A stretch of 21,868 bases of DNA from Apostichopus leukothele (lineage: Eukaryota > Echinodermata > Holothuroidea > Aspidochirotida > Stichopodidae). The stretch covers positions 1-21,868 of the forward strand of contig JAAAKB020098877.1 in assembly GCA_010014835.2 (NCBI GenBank), given 5' to 3'. The notes under the pieces are model-generated. The model was not told the DNA's origin and made no database searches. It saw only the letters and a list, made by a program, of their open reading frames with translations. The position numbers and the translations under genes were made by a program. Positions 1 to 8,640 of the stretch are shown one piece after another (positions within the stretch are counted from its first letter, which is position 1; the number at the start of each line of letters is the position of its first letter).

Positions 1-14
1 CCACACACACACAA
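1..14. repeat. (CA)n microsatellite, cut by the window start
   Basis: A short run of CA dinucleotides opens the window, so its true length is unknown. No gene signal is attached to it. Confidence 0.7.
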
Positions 15-262
15 CCTTCCTTCTGCACGTTCAAGAACCGTCGGCACCAATTTCGTTGGCAAGCATAAGTAGAGTCATACAGAGTAATGGAATTATGGGT
101 TGGTAGCGGGGACATGCTTAGCCTACGGAAGCTGGTATGAAGGGCATATACCCTATAGCTCTACAGTACATAAAAGCGGTGGGCCGGGTAGGGGAGAAGT
201 GGAGGGAAGGTAAGTGGTGGAAGGGAAAGGAGGGATTGGTGAACGACATCCCATATCTTCCC

Positions 263-284
263 TTTATTTATTTATTTATTTATT
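263..284. repeat. (TTTA)n microsatellite
   Basis: About five tandem copies of the tetranucleotide TTTA. They follow a purine-rich stretch (roughly 178-238) of GGGAAG-type words. The 91-codon open frame that crosses both looks like a product of this low complexity. Confidence 0.8.
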
Positions 285-421
285 ACACCGCTGAACGTGT
301 TTGCAATGAGTTTAAATATGTCACAGTATTTCAAGCTAGGAATCAGGATGTTGGCAAAGTTGATGACTGGTGTAAAGGCCGAGATAACGGCAGTTTTAAC
401 TTTATTTCCTGAAATAAATTG

Positions 422-1680
422 GCGTTTATCGATTGTTCAATTTTAAACATATTTTTGAATTGAAGTGTTATATTGCAAAGATCATAATACAACTTTCTAT
501 GTTATGAAAGCTCATCAAGATCGTACGAAATATCCTACTGGCTATGCTAACAAACCAGTGTGCAGGATTATAAGATAAATGAAGTATGTATTACATCTTG
601 ATTTAATATGCACGGAGCTGACTAGCCAAAATGCCATCGACCGACTGTAAGACGTTTATGTTTAGATCATTTAAAGTTAAATCTGTGACGGTTCAACCTC
701 TAACGATGCAATCTGGTATGTTGCAATGATGATAGAAAGGTTATTCGTACAACAAAACTTGTGTCAGAAATCTTTGGCTGAGTGAATGTTATCAATTCTT
801 CTATACAGAGTTCATTTTCGATGAACCTTAATGACTGGATCCAAGTGAACTAACTGGCAGGTGGTGCTTCTTGTTCCTTTTATCCTCTTTTCTTACATAA
901 AAATCGTATTTTACTGGCAGTTGTTACAGCAGACCAGATTATACACGAAACTCCTTATATATAAGCTTCTCATGCATGAAGCTCAGCTAAACTTATGAGC
1001 ATGCGCATAAAACGGTACACAATTTGACGTCACTAAACTTGCACACCAATTTAACAATTACAGACGGAGAATTTTTGTTTTCATCAATCGCTTCTCGCCT
1101 TTACCAGGACAAACTTTTTTAGATAGCGGATTTCATCGAGTCATCCGTAGTTTATGTATCGATTTTTTTTAAATAGGCCTATGAAATGTCAAAGATTCTC
1201 GAACAGTGCATAGGCCTTATACCAATACAATTGTACCAATTTATCAACTTGACATTCTCTAGTTTTCAATTTATCCATCTTTTCATTGCACAAAACCACT
1301 TGACCGGTTTTCCATCCATTTAGAAGTTTTATTATTTTTACTCCCCCAAAGCTATACATGTTAAGCCGTCATGTATACCTGTACGTCTGCAGAATTCGTA
1401 TTGTGATTTTGAATATTCTTCTATTTGCAGTTCAAACAGCCTCATTATTAATCAATTGTCTCGGGATATATCCAATAGCCATTTATAGTATTTGTCATTT
1501 CAATTTTTTCTGATGTCCTGCACAATACCAAATTAATAGTCGAGATTGCTGCCCAACGCTTACATCTATCGTGCGATTCATGCAAAATTGAATTTTATGC
1601 TGCTTACTGATTACCGATTCACTGAAATCGGGAACACGCGTGGTTTACGTATTGCACCGAGATATATACATATATGTAAA
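422..1680. other. No gene seen (intergenic or intronic)
   Basis: AT-rich DNA with frequent stops in all frames. I see no repeat array, no RNA gene and no convincing paired splice sites. It holds two TAGGCCTA-type words (near 1186 and 1211). Confidence 0.5.
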
Positions 1681-1981
1681 GAGTGATTCTATGTACGAGT
1701 GGTGTATTATTGCGTTTACGTAGAAATTTTGCCGCTCGCTTCGAGTTGTGCTTGAAGAACGTGGACTGTGTTCTCTACTATGTGTGTAGTAACACATTAG
1801 CAACAGGATGCTTTCAAAGTCGTTGTGTTGATTTGTTTTATCTACATGGACTTGTAAGTCCTTTATTTGTGAGAGGTTATCTTCTTGTGGAATTCACCTG
1901 CTAACGATCTACTTCTCTGTTTGCTTTATCTGGTTCATTTACAACTGATCTTCGCTGTGTGTCTTGGCCTGCTATCTTCAG

Positions 1982-2017
1982 AAGGGGGCAACGTTACCTT
2001 GGATAAACTATGTAATG
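1982..2017 (+). CDS. Candidate 36-nt internal exon, phase 1-1
   Basis: The exon has a long pyrimidine-rich tract ending in ATCTTCAG just before 1982 and a strong donor, ATG|GTAAGAGT, at 2017/2018. Its length is a multiple of three. In the frame entered and left at phase 1 it reads (x)GGNVTLDKLCN(G). The GNVTL word resembles the start of strand B in many immunoglobulin-like domains, but 12 residues are far too few to assign a family. A second frame is also open (KGATLPWINYVM). No partner exon is recognisable on this strand nearby, so the host gene is unknown. It could also be a non-coding or alternative micro-exon. The splice sites are seen in the sequence; the coding status is inference. Confidence 0.35.
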
Positions 2018-2940
2018 GTAAGAGTATATGATCATATATACTTCAAAACTATATCGCTATTGCTCTTATTTGTCGAAGAGTATCACTATAAAAACTTATG
2101 ACTGAGTCATGAACAAAGTGCACGTAGTTAGTGATTTATTGTTGTGATCATGTTTATATAGGCTAATGATGTTCATGTAGGCCTAGGTGATATTTGGTTT
2201 AATGTCCATAGCTGAAAGCAGTCTAAAAGAGGTATGCACTAAAAAATAAGATGACTCAACGATCCGTTGCGTGGACTAGGCCTATAGTGCAAGCCGGGAT
2301 TCATTGCTGTATAAGAACTAGGCTCACGCAACGATATACCTCAACTATAGTAGCCGATAGCATGTAGAAATTAATTTAGGGCGAAAATATACGACCCCAA
2401 CGTTCAACTGAAACTAGCCTAAAGGTGAATTTCTTGAGCTAATTTGAAGTACACTCTTCGGGGTATAATAAATCGGTGGGTTTTTGTCATGTCGTCATAC
2501 GTGGTATCGGCAATACGGATTTGGATTCATTATATTCGACAATACGTGATGTGTGAGCTCTCAGTATAACTCTGTAATGAATCTGACGCAATCAGATTGT
2601 TTTAAAAAAACGAGTACATAGTTAGCGCTATGACGTAGTATATGTCAACATAGCATGGTAACACCACAGAGCACACAATGCGGTATTTATTAACTGTGAA
2701 TGCATCAACTGCTCCTTCCACCAACCTTTCATGTATGAGCGTGATAAGCGGCTTGGAAACTGCATCAATGAGTGGGGGAGGGGGGGGGGGAGGGGGAGTG
2801 ACAAAACACCAATCAGATAACACGAGGTCATTACTTATGACAATGGTCAAGGAATAGCCATATGTAGCTCTATCGTGTAACGAGACTATCAAACCGATGG
2901 TGCCCATGGAATTAGGGTATTTTACCACAATGTAAAGCTA
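2018..2940. other. No gene seen; contains a G-rich tract
   Basis: I find no supported exon here. The overlapping minus-strand open frames at 2602-2928 are carried in part by translation of the poly-C side of the G tract as a proline run, so they are not good evidence of coding. TAGGCCTA-type words lie near 2180 and 2274. Confidence 0.5.
2774..2799 (+). repeat. Poly-G tract, possible G-quadruplex
   Basis: Three G blocks of about 5, 11 and 5, each separated by a single A, on the plus strand. One long block can supply two runs, so a four-strand G-quadruplex is sterically possible. This is inference from base composition only. Confidence 0.6.
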
Positions 2941-2963
2941 TGCCTATACAACCAATGTTTTAC

Positions 2964-3075
2964 CTTGTGGTAATTGAGAAGACTTTTCAATGTTTCTGCA
3001 TGTTTCGGAGGTAGCTACTGAGACGCTTATGCATACCAGAATCACTATAACGGTATAGGTTAAATGCGAGTGCAT
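2964..3075 (-). CDS. Candidate first coding exon with signal peptide, secreted or membrane protein
   Basis: On the minus strand an ATG at 3075 opens 37 codons. The N-terminus is MHSHLTY, then a hydrophobic core (TVIVILVCISVSVA, residues 8-21), then TSETCRNIEKSSQLPQ. This is the layout of a cleavable signal peptide: a short polar start, an uninterrupted core, and a small-residue cleavage region near ATS-E. The exon would end at CAAG|GTAAAA (2964/2963), leaving one base (phase 1). A signal peptide followed by a phase-1 intron is typical of genes for extracellular modular proteins, including Ig and lectin families. The same frame is open upstream to 3219, so an earlier start is possible. No following exon could be recognised in the 2.9 kb left in the window. 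Function is unknown. Confidence 0.4.
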
Positions 3076-3084
3076 GATTGGACC

Positions 3085-5590
3085 CTTGCATGTAGACAAA
3101 TTAGAATGGCCTATGTTGAACACGTACATGTAAAACTGTGGCGTATCCATTGATACACCTAATTGGCTATCTTGACTAAATTTTCTTGGTATAAAACATT
3201 TCGGGGTTAATATAACCAAGCACAGAAGTATACAGGACTTACATCACGGTGCATCCAACAAGAAACCATACCGTAACTTTGTCAATACCATGCGCATTTT
3301 ATGTAGGCCTACGCATCCATGCATTGCCCATTAAAACTGCTGTCGCTTGTTCTATAGTTTTCGCAGGGGACGGATGTCTTAATTAGTAAGACAAATGCCG
3401 AAATCGGGACCGACAAATTTGTAAGCATTTGTTGCATGTAATGTTTGCCTGACTGATCTCTCGTTGTACACGATAATAACAACTGCCGCCCGATCCTATA
3501 TATGCAAAGTAGAAACCAATTAAACTTGATACTACACACATATCGACAGCAATTAAAAAGAGTAATATATCATACTACAGTGCTCTGCCGACACGTGCGT
3601 AGCTATAGATACAATACGTTGAAAATTCAAAAGCTTGAAGTACCAACGTGAACAGGTTTGTCATAACGTACCTGCGAATATACATGCATACATGAAGATT
3701 GGGTTTCTGTAAGACTTCTCAGGACTCTGTCCACGCATTGCACTTTGTGTTTACCTACTATTAATGCAATATGTCATTAAATGGTCAAGTGGTGAAAAAT
3801 GAGAACCAGCCATTCGATTTCATGTATTCATGATCTTTAACAACAGGCCCATGGACGGTAGGCTTTAATCATGCCCTAAATATACACAGGTAAACATAAT
3901 GTTATTAGGCCAATGCCGAGTTCCTTGACTTGCAAATCCCGCACATTTATCGATCATTCCCATTGTGCGATGACGGTCAGGTCACTATAAAGAAGAGAAT
4001 ATACTTGACTAATCAATCTGCCAGAGGATATATACAGGCCACCAAGGTATGACTAAAACGCGCCATTTGATTTAATTTGAGTCGGTACCATTCTTCAAAC
4101 TACTTCAATTCAGACCGTAGAGATAATTGAGTCCACATTGAAAGATCAGCAAGAAAACTGTTGAATCGTGATGCTGTTCTTATTATTAGGCTGATGCAAA
4201 ATCTGCGGTGGATAGCTATATATGGATGATATACAATATTAATATTACCTTTATTCTACACTTATAGCTTTCATAAAGGCATATACTGAGTTTATATATA
4301 GTTATGTATATATTATGCATGTATATGTTGCTGTATAATTTTACCATTCCATGTTATACTTTGCATGCGGCAGAAATTGCCGTTTTTTATTAATCACTTC
4401 ATTCTCGTCCAACTTGTATAAAGACACGGTTTATACTGAACTATTTACGATACCTTATATATACGTACACTTTCATGCTCTAAGAAGACTTTTCAGTTAT
4501 TAAAATCGTTCAGTGCATAACAACAATTGAGCAGTTTATCCTAGTCAGTCCTGCACTGTATAACGAGTATATATCTCAAGACGTTAGGACGTAAATCAAG
4601 AAATGTTGTTCTAACTATTTCCACATACGACATCCAGGACGGTTGGTGCTTGGTTACCGTGTTGGGATTCTATTCGTTATATTAAGGAAATTGTCATTTT
4701 GTGACGTAAGTTCACATGATAGATATATACAAGGTCTGCACGTTCTGCATTAAGAACCATGCTTATATCCATTCAGAATTGTTTAGTATATCTCACGTGT
4801 TCATGAAGAATTACTGAAATAAATCACCCTCTGTAGCCCCGGTTTAATAACGTTATTAATCGTTCCTTTCTGTCGTCGAGATTCCAACAGGGACTGTTTG
4901 TTCTACATATTCCGTATTAAAGCATTTACATAGTACTATGTTTGATTGCAGTAGACCATTCTTTTGTGATTGAGTATTGACTCGTGTTTGCTTAGAACAA
5001 ACAACGCACTCTAATTAATACGGGTTATTGAGGGGAAAATGCATGAATAACCGCGCGGCTCACTTGATGTGTTAAATCAAATTCTTTAATGCCTATATTA
5101 TCCATTTTCTCACAGCATCAACGTTTGAAGTTTCAAGTGAATGAAAAATTTAAATGAAGATGTGTACATGGAATATTTCGAAGTCATTTTATAGTATGAA
5201 TCTTTTAGCATATATTTTCAGAGAATAATAAGGGACATTTCTGGTATCAGAGAAATAAAAGAAGAAATTTGCTCGAGCGTCGCCACAAAACCTTTAAAAG
5301 AAACTGCTGTACTTATAAATGAATTACCATTACTTAGAACCACTGTAGGTCTTTTAAGATCCTGTCATTCTGTATACAAGTTCGAAAGTTTTTAAAATGC
5401 ATCTTGTATCTATATTATGTAAAATATATTAGAAATAATGCTTTTTTTTATATTGCATTTTGTTGACATGACTATATACTGACTGGTACAATGTGTTGTT
5501 TCACGAGCGATGTAATTGGTAATGTTGCTTACCTGCTAAGAAGATTACAAATCTTGTAAAGGAAGCAAAAGAAACAACCTCACAGCCGGA
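3085..5590. other. No coding region supported
   Basis: AT-rich DNA. Isolated minus-strand donor-like sites occur at 3672 (GCAG|GTACGT) and 5533 (GCAG|GTAAGC), but no convincing coding exon precedes either. A 16-bp perfect palindrome lies at 4844-4859. The 76-codon minus-strand open frame at 3309-3539 has no splice or start support. Confidence 0.5.
4844..4859. repeat. 16-bp perfect palindrome
   Basis: TTAATAACGTTATTAA reads the same on both strands. It stands alone, with no element end or gene beside it. Confidence 0.8.
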
Positions 5591-5813
5591 ATGGATGTTG
5601 ATGTTGATATTCAAAAAACAAATTTCAATGGTTCTTATAAACTTACTGCATGAATATCCAACCCATTTGCCATGTCAGAGGCCCTATTCGTTTAGCAACA
5701 TCGAACATCGAGGACCCGGGGTAGGGATGGGGTATAGGGGAATGCAAAAAGCCGTTGAAAGTAAAAACAGGAACTCATGTTTCTGTTCCTCCCCCTCACT
5801 AACAGGGATGACA

Positions 5814-6116
5814 CTCTTCGGCAGGGTTTCCCTAACTGTATCCCCCACGAACCCCCTGGGGATGTCAGAGTTGCCCACAAACCCCCAACTTTTCGAGACA
5901 CGATCTGAGTCATTATTATACTGTAATATGTATAACAGTGCTTCGTAAAAGATCAAGTTCATAGTGTAATATTGTAGAGTTTGTCGATAGGTACGACTTG
6001 TGTACATTACTAAATTATATGATATATCAGATTTTAGTTCACCAAAACCCCCTGGGATGGACTCACGCACCCCCTGGGGGTTCATGCACCCCAGTTAGGG
6101 AACCCTTGCTCTACGG
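5814..6116. mobile_element. hAT-type MITE (287 bp) with its 8-bp target-site duplication
   Basis: The element proper is 5822-6108. Its left end begins CAGGGTTTCCCTAACTG, and the reverse complement of its right end begins CAAGGGTTCCCTAACTG, giving imperfect inverted ends of about 40 bp. Flanking 8-bp direct repeats are CTCTTCGG (5814-5821) and CTCTACGG (6109-6116), seven of eight matching. Ends of the CAGGGTTCCC type and 8-bp duplications are hallmarks of the hAT superfamily. Subterminal CCCCCTGGG-type words recur near 5849, 6046 and 6069, as is usual where hAT transposase binds. There is no transposase, so it is a passenger moved by a partner elsewhere. The open frames crossing it on both strands are chance. 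The mismatch in the duplication and the uneven ends suggest moderate age. Confidence 0.85.
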
Positions 6117-7589
6117 TGTAGCTGGATCATACGGATGACTCCTTTAAAATAGAAAACCTGCGATAGCTAATCAGACGATCAAGTGTAAGTTTCAAATAGC
6201 CTGTAGCTCAAAATGTTTGAAATATCTTTGAGAATTAATAAAAGGGAAATATAATTATTCGTGCTAGAATTCAATTGATTAATTTAATTAATAAATGGCG
6301 CAGTACATATAACATGATAAGAACTAGCCTGGTATATATAACAGATTCCTTCATATAACAATAAAAACAAAAACATAACATGCACGAGAATACATGTAGA
6401 TACACAGATTAGTCACAAGCTAACATAGAACGGAAACCTGAGTGGAGATTTGGAAAACCTTATGCAAACCTACTATAACTGGAGAAACCAAAACGACAGT
6501 TAATCCCTGGTAAAAAGGCTGTTGGGCTTGTATTTTGGTCCAGAAGGGACATTGGAAATGAAATCATAGATATGGTCAGATTTTTTAATTATCAGGCAAT
6601 TATTTTTTACGGCGGATTTTTTTTATTTTTACGACGGATCTTAGAAGCTTGTCAGAAACATGCTTACTCTGTCGTCATTTCTAGTGAAAGTAACAATGTA
6701 AATGTCAATTAACCAATTCTATGACAAACTTGACTAAAGTCTTAATCCAAAACAAAGGACTCTGGGGTAAAATATCTGCTAAGGGGTTTAAATTACCGGT
6801 TAAGTAGCTGCAGGAGAGGTGCTTGTGAGTATTAAATTCAGTTGACAGTTGAAGCTGATATTCATATTCCTTAAGTTTTTATTGTTTTATTGAGTATTTT
6901 TATAGGTGAAAGTAGGGCCATTTGTTGTCAACACTTAAAAAAGTGTCCTAGAAGGTTCTCATACCGATGAACAGTGACCTCAAAGTCTTTTTTAAAGCAA
7001 AATCTGCAAATAGACCTATCATGCAGTATTGTATCTCAATAGAAAAGGAAGGGTTTACGAAATCCAAATGCAGAACAGCTTGAATTACAGAGCAATGGTT
7101 CTCATATTATTCATGAAGGAAGGTCCAATTTATTCGTGACATGGACATATCTGTTTTTGCTTACCTGTGACCTTAAACTAGCTATATATGATCACGGTCG
7201 AATAGTGATGGCTTTAAAATCTCTTTGTTAGCATTTTTATTCTTATTGCGGTTTCTTCAATATACACTAATAAAGTGCTTCGGTATACTGTTGTATACCT
7301 AACTACATCAGAACTTTGAACTAATTTTTTTTAAAGTCAAGAAGCTTCTAAAGGCACCCTATCAAGACATTTTTATAGCTTTAAGGGTATTTGCAACCTC
7401 CAAATGGATGGCTATTTGATGGATTGATTACCCCTTCTCTGGCCATTTCCTGAAAAAATATTAATGACGTATTTAAAGCAATAAGAAGCCAAAGTGGAAT
7501 AACCTATCAAGAGTTTTCTGGTCTGTAAGGACATAAAAATCATAAAATATCATTTCGTGGTCAAGGTGTTAATAAAGATGATGAACGAG
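6117..7589. other. No gene seen
   Basis: AT-rich DNA with no open frame worth noting. A short degenerate repeat of TTTTTACGGCGGAT and TTTTTACGACGGAT lies near 6603-6640. A strong minus-strand donor-like site (CACAG|GTAAGC) ends at 7165, but all three frames leading into it carry stops within a few codons. Confidence 0.5.
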
Positions 7590-8057
7590 TTGTAATGCGT
7601 AATTTTACAGCAGTGCTATAGTTATCATTTCGAATACTTTTATTTGTAATGTATAATTTTACAGGAGTGCTAGCTATCATTTCAAATACTTATATTTGTA
7701 ATGTGTAATTTTACAGGAGTGCTAGCTATCATTTCGAATACTTTTATTTGTAATGTATAATTTACAGGAGTGCTAGCTATAGCATTTCGAATACTTAAAT
7801 TTGTAATGTATGATTTTACAGGAGTGCCAGCTATCATTTCGAATACTGTTATTTGTAATGTATAATTTACAGGAGTGCTAGCTAGCATTTCGAATGCATA
7901 AATTTGTAATGTATAAGTTTACAGGAGTGCTATCTAGGATTTCGAATACTTTATTTTAATGTATAATTTACAGGAGTGTCAGCTATCATTTCTAATACTT
8001 ATATTTGTAATGTTTAATTTTAAAGGATTGCTAGCTAGCATTTCTAATACTTTTATT
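7590..8057. repeat. Minisatellite, nine copies of a 50-54 bp unit
   Basis: Units start at about 7590, 7644, 7696, 7748, 7801, 7853, 7904, 7954 and 8005. The core reads TTGTAATGTATAATTTTACA, then GGAGTGCTAGCTATCATTTC, then GAATACTTTTAT. Copies differ by scattered substitutions and by one- or two-base changes in length, so the period is not a multiple of three. Small open frames inside it (for example minus 7682-7888 and plus 7959-8195) only translate the repeat. The last copies (8005 onward) are the most diverged and run into unique sequence. Each unit contains a TTTACAG|GAG word that looks like a splice acceptor on the plus strand. Confidence 0.95.
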
Positions 8058-8261
8058 CATCAAGCTTGTTACACGCTTTCGGCTATTTTTTATTTAAATC
8101 TACTTGGCCGAATTGTGACGATCCTTACTAACAGATTCTTAAATGAAATTGACAAAATAATGTTAACGAAACATTCACAAAGGTTTAAACGTTAGTCAAG
8201 CATGTATTGTTAAAGATAAAAAATATTACCCAGCTGTTAAAGTATAGTATTGTAGGATTTC

Positions 8262-8640
8262 AAACAGTTCATTGCCTTGATATTGACCATTTTTCTATCA
8301 TTTATAGAGTTCCAGAAATTAATTAGGTTAGCAAGGCCTGTTCCTCTGAAAATAGTGAAGACAGTTTAACAGCTTCTGAACTTTCCGATTTGCTGTTTGT
8401 TATCAGATTTATTCAATATGAAAGAGTCTGGACGACGGTAGTTAGTAGAATCAAATGTGTCAGTAAGAAATCAAATCCAGGGCATTCAGCCGAATCAGTC
8501 GTTGTTTGGTTGTTACTGCGCCACGTATTTGGAATGAATGACCACCTAAAATCAGGCTGGCACCGAGTATCAGTTATTCTTATAATAAGAAAAACGTATC
8601 TAATGGCTAAGGGTTTTGATGACATTTCTTAATTTCTATG
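8262..8640 (+). pseudogene. Decayed 3' end of a CR1/L2-like LINE ORF2
   Basis: Reading across frames, conserved C-terminal words of CR1/L2-clade reverse-transcriptase proteins appear in the right order. They are HCLDIDH (family HWLPI), VSKAC (family xYKAL), ELSDLL (family YLSDLL), VVSRIK (family VPRxK), VTAPRIWNE*PPKIRLAPSI (family AAPxLWNxLPxxIRxAxSI) and RKTYLMAKGF (family LKTYLFxxxF). The words fall in different frames with at least one stop (after WNE) and several frameshifts, so the copy is dead. No upstream polymerase core (FADD box) or endonuclease is present, consistent with the usual 5' truncation of LINE insertions. The two overlapping open frames at 8390-8632 and 8413-8625 are shadows of this relic. 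The exact clade cannot be settled from this tail. Confidence 0.6.

Noticed and set aside
2602-2928. 108-codon minus-strand frame with a proline run
   Set aside because: The proline run is the poly-G tract read on the other strand, and a second overlapping frame is open for the same reason.
5684-6085. 133-codon open frame on the minus strand, the longest in the window
   Set aside because: Most of it lies inside the hAT MITE and translates its inverted ends. The opposite strand is open over much of the same span. There is no start, splice or family support.
7682-7888. 68-codon minus-strand frame with a repeating peptide
   Set aside because: It only translates the minisatellite. Unit lengths of 50-54 bp shift the frame, so a repeat protein cannot be maintained.
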